Shown here piece by piece: positions 7,750 to 16,304 of a stretch of 64,000 nt of DNA. This stretch comes from Salinimicrobium flavum (GTDB lineage: Bacteria; Bacteroidota; Bacteroidia; Flavobacteriales; Flavobacteriaceae): NCBI RefSeq assembly GCF_042684505.1, contig NZ_JBHULT010000006.1:1-64000 (forward strand). Direction: 5' to 3'. Under the pieces are notes generated by a model. It was not told the origin of the DNA. It saw only the letters and a list, made by a program, of their open reading frames with translations, and made no database searches. Every line of letters starts with the position of its first letter. Positions within the stretch are counted from its first letter, which is position 1. The translations under genes were made by a program, and so were the position numbers.

Positions 7750-9201
7750 TTATCTCCAGCCTCCTGTTGAGTAATCCTCACCAGGAACACCTGTAGTACC
7801 TCCAAAAGTATAGATTGGAATTCCTGCAGCATCAAGAGCAGACCCGGGAACAGGGAAATGTAGCGGAGTTCCTTCCTGAAGAAGATCGTTACCTCTCATT
7901 TCAAAGAATCCAAGTCCCATTCCTGTATTGATCAATTCTATCATTCTTTCGTAATGTATAGCTTCAGCAATGGCATCTTCATCTACGGCTACCGGTGGTA
8001 AACCTCCACGTTCTACACGACTACCTGCATTGATAATTGCAGCGGCTTCTGCGAGATTCCCTAACTGAAGGTGTGCCTCAGCTTTGTACAATTCATTCTC
8101 TGCTTCAAGCATCTCATAAAGATCTGTAGTGAAACCAGAAGTTAACCAATCATCATATCTTGAATGTCTGTAAGTACTCCAGTGGTAAGTACCACGGTCT
8201 GCAGGGAAATCCTGGGAGGTCTTGTATTCAAAGTCAGACTCTAACCTGTCGTCTTCACTGGAAGCAGGAGGTAATGTTGTCTCTCCGGCAGGCCAGTAAC
8301 TTGGATAAGATTCATCCATTAAGCCAATGATACGCATATCGATCCTACCCCATCCCGGGTAGATTGAATACCCAATCCAGTCTGGCCACCAGTCGATCCA
8401 TCCGTCCTGACCTACAGCAAAATCATAGGTAAGTCCATTCTGAGTATAGTCAAGCACCCGCTGCCAGTCAAGGTTTTCTCTTTGCTGTTTATTTCTCGCA
8501 CTGTTTACCAGTATCCTTGCAGCAAGAGTATTCAAGAACTCACTCCATTCTTCACTATTAAAACTTTGTCCATGTACAAAACCATCGTTGGCATCAAATG
8601 CAAAATCTCCCCGATCTGCCGCAGCAATAGCTTCGTCCAATCTGGCAAGTGCAAACTCTACAGCCTCCATGTATCCCACAGGTTCTCCATCATTTAGAAC
8701 TCCCGTTTCATCTGATATCCATACCTGATCAAAAACAAGAGCAAGGTACCCTATGGAAGCCCCCTGACCAAATCTGGCCACAGACTCATATTTATCACGA
8801 TCTGAAAACTCCATTTCTCCCAGTACTCCTGTTGTGATGGCATTCGCATCTGCAAGGATGGCATAAAAAGAGTTGAAGTAGGCCTCTGTTACTACAGAGT
8901 ATGAATAAGTAGAGGAATTGTTCCAGGCAATCCTTGGTTCGCTGGACATATCCCGCATACCCTGGTTACCCCAGGACATGGTTCCCTGGTCTGCCATTGT
9001 TGCCAAAACAAGTCCGGGTCCGTTATAATTATTAATAGTGTTATACCAGTTTTGGAATAACCTGTCGGCCGTCGATTCTGTCCCAAGTTGTTCCCTGGTA
9101 GGATTCTCAGCATACGGAACATCAAGATCTGTATTGAAATCGCTACAGGAAGCAAACATCAGGGCGAAGGCAGCCATGAATGTTAATTTAATTTTTTTCA
9201 T
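7750..9201 (-). CDS. SusD/RagB-family nutrient-binding lipoprotein
   Basis: A 483-residue lipoprotein with lipobox Cys19 (MFASC). It differs markedly from the SusD at 2770-4224. It has the short N-terminal PTREQL segment, a YNTINNYNGPGLVLATMADQ region, a TPR-like AEAHLQLGNLAEAAAIIN segment and an ERMIELINTGMGLGFFEMR motif near the C-terminus. The order and length fit the SusD-like family, probably in a different subgroup from the first. It starts 11 bases after its SusC partner (stop at 9213). Ligand unknown; no enzymes are nearby to suggest one. Confidence 0.88.
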   Translation of the reverse strand: MKKIKLTFMAAFALMFASCSDFNTDLDVPYAENPTREQLGTESTADRLFQNWYNTINNYNGPGLVLATMADQGTMSWGNQGMRDMSSEPRIAWNNSSTYSYSVVTEAYFNSFYAILADANAITTGVLGEMEFSDRDKYESVARFGQGASIGYLALVFDQVWISDETGVLNDGEPVGYMEAVEFALARLDEAIAAADRGDFAFDANDGFVHGQSFNSEEWSEFLNTLAARILVNSARNKQQRENLDWQRVLDYTQNGLTYDFAVGQDGWIDWWPDWIGYSIYPGWGRIDMRIIGLMDESYPSYWPAGETTLPPASSEDDRLESDFEYKTSQDFPADRGTYHWSTYRHSRYDDWLTSGFTTDLYEMLEAENELYKAEAHLQLGNLAEAAAIINAGSRVERGGLPPVAVDEDAIAEAIHYERMIELINTGMGLGFFEMRGNDLLQEGTPLHFPVPGSALDAAGIPIYTFGGTTGVPGEDYSTGGWR

Positions 9202-9212
9202 GATAATTTTTT

Positions 9213-12200
9213 TTAGAATTTAAGTTGAACCGAAAAATTATAAGCTCTAGAGACAGGATACACTCCATAATCAACCGCATAGTAATTCTGAGTATTTGGG
9301 TCATATCTCTGGATCTCCGGATCCCATCCTGAGTAATCTGTGAAAGTTAATAAATTTCTTCCGGTAACACCTAAACGAAGAGAGTTAAAAAATCCATTGG
9401 CAATACCTGAAAGTTGTTCACTTTCAAACGTATAGAACAAAGAAGCCTCTCTTAGTTTTACGAAAGAACCGTCTTCTACCCAGTACTCAAGATCTCCGTT
9501 AGTACCATAAAGACTCTGGTAATATGCCTGAGTTTTTTTATCAGCGTCTGGTACCCCGGCCATATCCATCATTGCATGACGGTTATCCCTGGTCAACCAC
9601 TGCCCCTGGCGGTTATAGATGTCTCCACCTTCTTTCCAGTCCCAAAGCATGTAGAAGTTAAATCCTTTATAACGAATGTTATTGGTAAGACCCATGTTGA
9701 AGTCAGCGTTCTGAGATCCAATTTTCCCATACCAGGTATTCCCATTTTCATCAAGACGTTTGATCGCTTTTTCATCCATAGTCCCAATTGCATCTGCACG
9801 AACAACTACTCCGTCACGGTTCACCACGAAATCATTAATTGTGGTACCTTCAGGTAATTGATCTGCCATTTGGTCAAGAGAAGTCACAAAAGCATTCCCA
9901 TACATAGCTCCAAACTCTTCACCTTCCTTAATACGGAAAATAACCCCAGGAGTGTTAGTTCCTCCAGGACCCACTGTAATTGGGTCTACGTTAAGACTGG
10001 TAATTTCGTTATCTGTAGTACTGAAACGTAATCCAAGATCCCATCCAAAATCCTGCTTGTTGAAGATCTCAGTATTAAGACTTAGTTCAAGGGTGTTGAA
10101 CTCTACTGTTCCAACATTTTGCCATTGTCTGTTATCACCCGCATTTGCCGGAGGGAAAATATCAACCAACATGAATTGGTCTTCTGTCTTCGCTTTTGCA
10201 TAAACTCCTTCAAAGGTAAACCTGTCAAGGAATTCAATGTTAGTACCAAATTCAAGTTCGGTTGTAGTAGAAGGTTTCAAGTTCGGGTTGTCCTTGATCC
10301 TGTCTGTCGCCACATTTCCTGTGGTTAATCCTACATAATCATATTGCCAGCTGAAACCTGGACGCTGTCCTGCAGTTCCAAGAGCTGCATGAACCTTGAA
10401 TTCTGAAATTCCGGGAATTTGAACATCCTGTGAGATACGGTAAGCACCGGAAACCCTGTAGTAGTCATTCCATCTCTCATTTTCTCCAAACAGGGAAGAA
10501 CCATCAATACGATACATAGCATCAAGGATATACCTGTCCATGTAATCAAGACCTACGATAAAAAAGGCATTCTGCGCTCTTTCATCTGCAGCTGTTGAAC
10601 TTGTTCTTGTATTGGCTGTGGTAAAGTTATCCAGAGAAATTACCCCGGGATATATGAAATCATTTCCAGAGCCATAGTAGTATTCGTAGCTGTTATCTTC
10701 TAATAAATAACTAAGCTTGGCAGCAACATTCAGTTCGCCGAAAGAATTTGCGAAGTTTAAGGTAGCCTGCGCCTTTTGAGAAAGTGTATAACTTGTTTCT
10801 TTGGAAAGGCTACCCTTGGAATATCCAAAGCCATAGTCCTCTCCCCCTAATTCTCCACCTAACTGGAAAGAAGTATAAGGATCATAATCATTATTGATCC
10901 AGGTAGTACTTTCTACCGCATATTCAGTATCAAGGTTCAACCAGTCAGTAAATTTAAAGTTAAGGTTATAGGAACCAAGGAAACGATTTCTAGTTGCCAT
11001 TTCCCTGTTGGTATGAAGATCATAAATAGGGTTAATGGTAGTCGCTGCCCATGGGTCTGGTACATAATAGTATGGCTGACCGTCAGGGTTAACCGCATTC
11101 AGGTTAACATCAGGTGAAGTAAGTGCCAAATCAAATAAAACTCCGTCTGTTGTTCCACCGGGAGTTTCGTTGTTGGAACGTATGTAGTTGTTGTTGGTAG
11201 AAAGCTTCAACCAGTCGTTGATCTGGAAATCTCCGTTAAGACGAACACCATAGCGCTCATAACCTCCGGTTTCAACAAAGATCCCTTCATTTTCAGTTCT
11301 TTCAGCAGAGAAAAACAAGTTAGAGTTTTCAGATCCATTTGAGACAGAAGCATAGGTAGTGTTATCTATACCTGTTCCAAAGAAAAGATCCTGGTTATCG
11401 TAATAAACTCCGTAAGGATTATCTGCAATGTTATCTGCAGACTCAACACGGGCGCCCTCAATACCAACACTTCCTACACCAGGATAATCTGATGGATAAG
11501 TTACACCGGCAAAACGGGTGTATTGCCCCTGGTACTGTTGCCAGTCATCTGCAAGTTCAAAGTGGTGAGACTGGCTCACGTCAATCTTATTTGACAGGTC
11601 AGAAAAACCTATATCATTTCTAATGGTTACCTGCGGACCTGCATCGTTGTACCTACCTCTTTTGGTAGTGATCACGATCACCCCGTTACCGGCACGTGAA
11701 CCATAAAGAGCAGATGCCGAAGCACCTTTAACAATTTCGAAAGAAGCAATATCATCTGTATTGATATCATTGATCCCTCCTTCAACCTGAACCCCGTCCA
11801 CGAGGATCAAAGGCTCCTGACCACCAAAAAGGTTGGTCGCACCACGAAGCTGGATAGTTGAACCAGAACCTGGTTGCCCAAAATTGGTCACATTAACCCC
11901 GGCAACTTTACCTTGTAATGCACTGGCGGCAGAAGTAGAAGGAATAATTTCAAGATCTGCAGCATCTACTTTTGCAACCGTAACAGAAAGTTTTTTTCTG
12001 CTTGTTGCACCTGCAACCCCTGTTACAACAACTTCTTCAAGTTGTGCAGCATCCAATGTCATAGTGACATTGATCACGTCATTGCTTTCAACAACCCTTT
12101 CAACGGTTTCAAAACCAATGTAACTAAATGCCAGTACAGCACCGGTTGATGCCTGGATAGAATACTCTCCCTCAAAACCGGTTTGAGTACCGCTTGTTGA

Positions 12201-12344
12201 TCCCTTTACCAGTACGTTCACACCTGGTAAGGGCATCCCATCACCGTCGGTAACCGTACCGGTAATGGTTCTGTCTTGTGCAAAGGTCATTTGCACTACT
12301 AACGCCAATAATAACGTTAGAAATCCTTGTAATCTTTTTTTCAT
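9213..12344 (-). CDS. SusC/RagA-family TonB-dependent transporter
   Basis: A 1043-residue outer-membrane transporter built like its neighbour. A signal peptide ends at TFAQ. The CarboxypepD_reg-like domain contains GTVTDGDGMPLPGVNV. The plug contains LILVDGVQVEGG and ALYGSRAGNGVIVITTKRG. The barrel ends in SVQLKF. The first 60 residues and the leader DNA match those of the SusC at 4243-7428, whereas the barrels diverge, so the two probably import different ligands. It forms a two-gene operon with the SusD at 7750-9201. Confidence 0.95.
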   Translation of the reverse strand: MKKRLQGFLTLLLALVVQMTFAQDRTITGTVTDGDGMPLPGVNVLVKGSTSGTQTGFEGEYSIQASTGAVLAFSYIGFETVERVVESNDVINVTMTLDAAQLEEVVVTGVAGATSRKKLSVTVAKVDAADLEIIPSTSAASALQGKVAGVNVTNFGQPGSGSTIQLRGATNLFGGQEPLILVDGVQVEGGINDINTDDIASFEIVKGASASALYGSRAGNGVIVITTKRGRYNDAGPQVTIRNDIGFSDLSNKIDVSQSHHFELADDWQQYQGQYTRFAGVTYPSDYPGVGSVGIEGARVESADNIADNPYGVYYDNQDLFFGTGIDNTTYASVSNGSENSNLFFSAERTENEGIFVETGGYERYGVRLNGDFQINDWLKLSTNNNYIRSNNETPGGTTDGVLFDLALTSPDVNLNAVNPDGQPYYYVPDPWAATTINPIYDLHTNREMATRNRFLGSYNLNFKFTDWLNLDTEYAVESTTWINNDYDPYTSFQLGGELGGEDYGFGYSKGSLSKETSYTLSQKAQATLNFANSFGELNVAAKLSYLLEDNSYEYYYGSGNDFIYPGVISLDNFTTANTRTSSTAADERAQNAFFIVGLDYMDRYILDAMYRIDGSSLFGENERWNDYYRVSGAYRISQDVQIPGISEFKVHAALGTAGQRPGFSWQYDYVGLTTGNVATDRIKDNPNLKPSTTTELEFGTNIEFLDRFTFEGVYAKAKTEDQFMLVDIFPPANAGDNRQWQNVGTVEFNTLELSLNTEIFNKQDFGWDLGLRFSTTDNEITSLNVDPITVGPGGTNTPGVIFRIKEGEEFGAMYGNAFVTSLDQMADQLPEGTTINDFVVNRDGVVVRADAIGTMDEKAIKRLDENGNTWYGKIGSQNADFNMGLTNNIRYKGFNFYMLWDWKEGGDIYNRQGQWLTRDNRHAMMDMAGVPDADKKTQAYYQSLYGTNGDLEYWVEDGSFVKLREASLFYTFESEQLSGIANGFFNSLRLGVTGRNLLTFTDYSGWDPEIQRYDPNTQNYYAVDYGVYPVSRAYNFSVQLKF

Positions 12345-12402
12345 TTTGGAATTTGTTTGAATTAGCCGCCGCTAAAATGTGAATATTATCTTATATCGCC
12401 AA
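12345..12402 (-). promoter_or_regulatory. Promoter and leader of second SusC gene
   Basis: TTG (12400-12402), a 20-base spacer and CATTTTAG (12372-12379) are followed by GGCTAATTCAAA (12356-12367) and the start codon. Spacer length, -7 box and leader match the first SusC gene. Confidence 0.6.
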
Positions 12403-12678
12403 ATCATTTTGCATTTTAAATGTTAAATTATTAACTTACTAACATTTCCTATGTTTATACCGGATCATACATCAAGCCAATGACTTCAAGGCTTTAGAAC
12501 ATTTTTTACTCCGATTTAAGCAGGTGTCGTAGTTGATAAAAAAAAGTAAAATTCTTGTTCCTTATCTCCAATTTTTTTGTCCTGATCTTTTTACAACAAA
12601 TTAAGGTTGTGTAAGTTTGCAATACCCAGGAATAATAATCTTCTCCCAAAAGGAGTTGTTAACTACAACCATGATCCC
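12403..12678. other. Divergent intergenic region, SusC to rnhB
   Basis: An AT-rich stretch between divergent genes. The right part holds a TAAGTTTG -7 box (12612-12619, plus) without a good TTG upstream, then an AAAAGGAG ribosome-binding-like sequence (12648-12655). I see no further gene or structured RNA. Confidence 0.45.
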
Positions 12679-13278
12679 GTGTTAAAAAGACAACATTCTA
12701 CTTTTCAACTGGAATGCGGCACAGATGAAGCCGGGAGAGGATGCCTGGCCGGTCCTGTCACTGCAGCGGCGGTGATTCTTCCCAAATACTTCAGGAAGGG
12801 AATGATCAATGATTCCAAGCAACTTACTGCGGAGAAACGTTGGGAACTGCGCAAGATGATCGAAAAAAAAGCCCTCTGCTTTTCTGTGCACCATATATAT
12901 ATGGAGGAGATCGACAGGATCAATATCCTTAATGCCTCCATTAGTGCCATGCATCACTGCATCGATAGATTAGAGAGCACTCCGCAATTCATACTGGTTG
13001 ATGGTAACAGATTCCATAATTATAAGAGCATTCCGCATGAATGTATCATTGAAGGGGATGGGAAATACCTCAGTATCGCTGCCGCTTCTATCCTCGCAAA
13101 GACCTACAGGGATGAACTCATGATTCGGCTTCATGAAGAGTTCCCCATGTACAACTGGAAGCAGAACAAGGGATACGGAACTCTGGAGCACAGGGAAGCC
13201 ATCAGGAAATACGGGATCACCAGGTATCACAGAAAAAGCTTTAAACTACTGCCCGAGCAGTTGGAACTTAGCCTGTAA
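12679..13278 (+). CDS. rnhB: Ribonuclease HII
   Basis: RNase HII cuts the RNA strand of RNA-DNA hybrids and removes misincorporated ribonucleotides from DNA in the cytoplasm. The sequence has GTDEAGRGCLAGPV with the catalytic Asp-Glu, then DSKQL, the third acidic residue in ILVDGN, and AASILAKTYRDE. I place the start at GTG 12679 (MLKRQHSTF..., 199 residues). A longer in-frame reading would begin at TTG 12607, which overlaps the TAAGTTTG -7 box and would add unlikely residues. A four-codon ATG...TAA reading frame (12671-12685) overlaps the chosen start. The next gene has its own promoter inside the 3' end of this one. Confidence 0.93.
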   Translation: MLKRQHSTFQLECGTDEAGRGCLAGPVTAAAVILPKYFRKGMINDSKQLTAEKRWELRKMIEKKALCFSVHHIYMEEIDRINILNASISAMHHCIDRLESTPQFILVDGNRFHNYKSIPHECIIEGDGKYLSIAAASILAKTYRDELMIRLHEEFPMYNWKQNKGYGTLEHREAIRKYGITRYHRKSFKLLPEQLELSL

Positions 13279-13290
13279 ATGCTACTTTTG
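13261..13290 (+). promoter_or_regulatory. Promoter inside rnhB 3' end
   Basis: TTG (13261-13263), exactly 19 bases, then TACTTTTG (13283-13290). This consensus promoter overlaps the last codons of rnhB and drives the lipoprotein gene that starts at 13305. It argues against the in-frame GTG at 13290 as the start codon, since that codon overlaps the -7 box. Confidence 0.75.
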
Positions 13291-13304
13291 TGAAAAAAGC
13301 AGGT

Positions 13305-15779
13305 ATGCGAAATATTCTGATGGTCCTTGTCGCCTTTCTTTTGTTGGGGTGTGCAGAGGAAAGATCAGCTTCAGGGGATCTCACAGGGTTCATTCCTGAA
13401 AATTCAGTAGTCATTATTGATCTTGAAGACCCGGACCTGTTTTTCAGCAATTTAAGGAACAGTGAATTCCTGAGAGAGAACAAGTCACACTCCCTTTATA
13501 GGGAAATGGAAGAAAAACTGGCCATCCTGGATCTTATTCCCCACACTAACCCGGCCCTGCTCACTCTTTCATTTACAGGGGAAGATTCTTTTGATTTCAC
13601 ATTTATCAGCAGGGGAGCCGCAGAGATCCCGAACCTCGATTCAATCCCCAATAAGATGATTGAATCCTTTTCTACCGAAGATCATATTATTAAGAAATAT
13701 ACGATAGAAGACCAGGTAGCTTTTTCCACAGAAAAAGACAGCATCTATATCTTCAGCAACTCCAGAAGCCTGCTTGAAACAACACTTTTTGAAGAAAAGA
13801 CTCTTTACGACGATCCCGATTTTCAAAAGGCGATGAAGGCAGCTTCAGGAAAGCATCCTTCGGTCTACATAAACCACAAGAAGCTCCAACCCCTCCTGAA
13901 AAAATGGTTTCCGAAGAAAGATCTTTCGTTTATACCCGGGTTCAGCAACTGGACATCTGTAGACGCAGAGATAACTCAAAACTCAATTAAGCTGAACGGG
14001 ATCTCAACAGCTACAGATACGCTGCCCAACCTTATTAATGTTTTCAAAGGCACCTCCCCCTCCTCCAATCTCCTGGCGACGGTCACGCCGGTTGATGCAA
14101 CAGGGTTCTACTCGGTTACCTACAATGATTTTAACAGGTTCCTGCAAAACCTTACACCCCTCCAAAAAGGTGGAACAGATAAAAACTTTCCTGATACCAA
14201 AGAACTGCTGGAGATAACTACGGAAGCAGGAACGGTCTTCCTGGAAGGCGAATCTGTTTTTATCCTCAGGACTTTTGATCCTGAAGGCGCTGATCTTCTT
14301 CTTTCTTCGGAAAGTGAAGTTCCTGAAGATTTCCGCGGAAACAGCATTTACAAGTATTCAGATAACGGAAGCTTTCGGGAGCTGCTTTATCCCCTTTTCT
14401 CTCCGGAAGGATTGCAACATTATACACGGGTGGAAGATTTCCTGATGTTTTCTTCATCTTCCGAAGCATTAAAAGATATCATTACAGCTTATCAGAATGA
14501 AAAGGTACTGGCAAAAAATGAAGCTTATATTTCAACTTTTGGAAGCCTCAGCACAGACGCCTCTGTTTTAGTGGTGTCAAATAACAGTGGTTTCAAAAAT
14601 GTACTTTCAGGTATGGTTTCCGAAGCCTTTAAAAGCTCCACCAATGACCTTGATTTTGAAAATTATCCAATTACGGCCCTGCAATTCATTTACCAGGACA
14701 ATTACGCCCATGTTCATGGTGTAATGATGAAAAATTCGGCACCCAAAACAAAAAATTCCACTGCCCAGATCGCCTCGGTAAAACTGGATGCCGCCCCGGC
14801 CACGAATCCCGTCTTCTTCAGAAACCACCGCAGCAAAGGAATGGACGTCGCCGTGCAGGATATTGAAAATACACTGTACCTGATCTCCCCAAGCGGAAAG
14901 ATCTACTGGAAAAAGAAAATGGATTCCCGCATATTGGGAGAGATCCACTCCATTGACATCTTAAAGAACGGCAGATATCAACTGGCTTTTGCCACCCAGA
15001 ACCAACTTCACGTGATTGACCGTAACGGCAATCCTGTGAAGCCTTTTCCTCATAAATTCAGGGATGCGATCACCCAGCCTCTGGCCGTTTTTGATTACGA
15101 TAACAACCGGGATTACCGCTTTGTGATCGTACAGGGGAAAGAGGTTTTAATGTATGACAATAAAGGACGAAGAGTGAAAGGTTTTAAGTATAGTAAGGCT
15201 ACAGACGAAGTGGTACATGCTCCCAAACATATTCGCCTGGGCCGCAAGGATTATATCCTTATCCCAGAAGCATCTGGAAAGCTCAATATTCTCAGCAGGA
15301 CAGGTCAAATACGGGTGCCTGTAAAAGAGAAGATCAGTTTTTCTGAAAATAACTGGTATGAGTATAAGGGTAATTTCACCACTACCAATCAACAGGGGGA
15401 GCTGGTGCAGGTAACCGAACAGGGAAAAGTAAACGTGACTAATTATAGCCTTTCTGATACCCATCACATGACCGCCACGTCCAAAACCCTTGTTACCTTA
15501 AATGAAAATACCCTCACCATAAGGGATAAGACAATCACGCTCGATTTCGGATTATATACAGAACCGCGGATCTTCTATCTCAACAACAAGATCTACGTGA
15601 GCCTTACCGACACTCAAACTCAAAAAGTGTATCTCTTTGACAGCAACGGGGAGTTGTTATCCGGTTTCCCGGTTTATGGAAATTCTGTGGCAGATCTTGC
15701 CAACGCAACCGGCAACAGCGCCCCCGAACTGGTAGTACTGGACGAGAATGACGGGATATTGATCTATGAGGTCAAATAG
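13305..15779 (+). CDS. Large lipoprotein with propeller-like C-terminus
   Basis: An 824-residue protein of unknown function. The start at ATG 13305 gives a clean lipoprotein signal with Cys16 (LLLGC). The first 480 residues contain GFIPENSVVIIDLEDPDLFF and repeated alpha/beta stretches resembling substrate-free DUF3352-like architecture, though I cannot assign it. From about residue 510 there are repeats such as ENTLYLISPSGKIYWKKK, NQLHVIDRNGNPV and KEVLMYDNKGRRVKGF, each a strand pair around a DxxG turn, as in beta-propellers. It is probably anchored in the outer membrane facing the periplasm or surface. A gene in this position next to rnhB is, from memory, usual in Flavobacteriaceae. Confidence 0.75.
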   Translation: MRNILMVLVAFLLLGCAEERSASGDLTGFIPENSVVIIDLEDPDLFFSNLRNSEFLRENKSHSLYREMEEKLAILDLIPHTNPALLTLSFTGEDSFDFTFISRGAAEIPNLDSIPNKMIESFSTEDHIIKKYTIEDQVAFSTEKDSIYIFSNSRSLLETTLFEEKTLYDDPDFQKAMKAASGKHPSVYINHKKLQPLLKKWFPKKDLSFIPGFSNWTSVDAEITQNSIKLNGISTATDTLPNLINVFKGTSPSSNLLATVTPVDATGFYSVTYNDFNRFLQNLTPLQKGGTDKNFPDTKELLEITTEAGTVFLEGESVFILRTFDPEGADLLLSSESEVPEDFRGNSIYKYSDNGSFRELLYPLFSPEGLQHYTRVEDFLMFSSSSEALKDIITAYQNEKVLAKNEAYISTFGSLSTDASVLVVSNNSGFKNVLSGMVSEAFKSSTNDLDFENYPITALQFIYQDNYAHVHGVMMKNSAPKTKNSTAQIASVKLDAAPATNPVFFRNHRSKGMDVAVQDIENTLYLISPSGKIYWKKKMDSRILGEIHSIDILKNGRYQLAFATQNQLHVIDRNGNPVKPFPHKFRDAITQPLAVFDYDNNRDYRFVIVQGKEVLMYDNKGRRVKGFKYSKATDEVVHAPKHIRLGRKDYILIPEASGKLNILSRTGQIRVPVKEKISFSENNWYEYKGNFTTTNQQGELVQVTEQGKVNVTNYSLSDTHHMTATSKTLVTLNENTLTIRDKTITLDFGLYTEPRIFYLNNKIYVSLTDTQTQKVYLFDSNGELLSGFPVYGNSVADLANATGNSAPELVVLDENDGILIYEVK

Positions 15780-15803
15780 CCCCTAAATCCCCTTAAGGGG
15801 ATT
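15780..15803 (+). repeat. Left inverted end of DUF559 cassette
   Basis: Begins one base after the stop codon of the preceding gene. It reads CCCCTAAATCCCC then TTAAGGGGATTT, with AAATCCCC/GGGGATTT able to form a perfect hairpin followed by T-rich sequence. It may therefore also serve as the terminator of the lipoprotein gene. It matches the sequence at 16306-16330 in inverted orientation. Confidence 0.55.
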
Positions 15804-15916
15804 TTTAACGGACTTAAAATATAAGGCAGGAGATAAAATCAATCTCTTATTCAGCAAGGATGGCGGTCAGATGGCTTATAAATTTTTCTTATTTTAGGTT
15901 AGGGGGGTTAGAAAGT

Positions 15917-16299
15917 ATGAGTGATAATCTGCATAATATGTTTTATGGTGCCTCTCCCTATATCCATCAAAGGGCGAAAGAGTTACGTAAAACAGAAACC
16001 AGGGCTGAAAAAATACTTTGGAGTTTTCTTTCCAATAATAAATTGGAGGTCAAGTTTCGAAGGCAACATCCGGTGAGCCAGTTCATAGTCGATTTTTACT
16101 GTCACAAAATAAAACTTGTAATTGAGGTAGATGGAGAGATACATCTCAAAAAAGAAAAGAGGGATAAGGATCAAATGCGCACTGAACATCTACAGAATTT
16201 CAACCTGCATTTCGAAATGAAGAGATAATGCAAAATCCGGAGGCAGTAATTAAGGAAATTAAGAGAAAAATTGAGGATTTAAAAACAGATCTTGAGTGA
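15917..16299 (+). pseudogene. DUF559 endonuclease gene, frameshifted
   Basis: DUF559 proteins belong to the very-short-patch-repair-like endonuclease fold. Intact hallmarks here are the A-LR-T-AE-LW pattern (AKELRKTETRAEKILWSFL), KFRRQHPVSQFIVDFYC and LVIEVDGEIHL with the acidic active-site residues. The reading frame from ATG 15917 ends at 16228 with HFEMKR. In another frame, from 16213 to the stop at 16299, the sequence continues RNEEIMQNPEAVIKEIK, which is the expected family C-terminus (V-RF-NEE-x). A loss of five or eight bases, or a similar indel, near 16208-16213 therefore split the gene. An upstream in-frame ATG at 15860 is less likely because it reads through repeat sequence. Confidence 0.75.
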
Positions 16300-16304
16300 T
16301 TAAT

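Noticed and set aside
12607..12678. Longer rnhB start at TTG 12607
   Set aside because: The codon overlaps the TAAGTTTG -7 region and adds residues not seen in the family.
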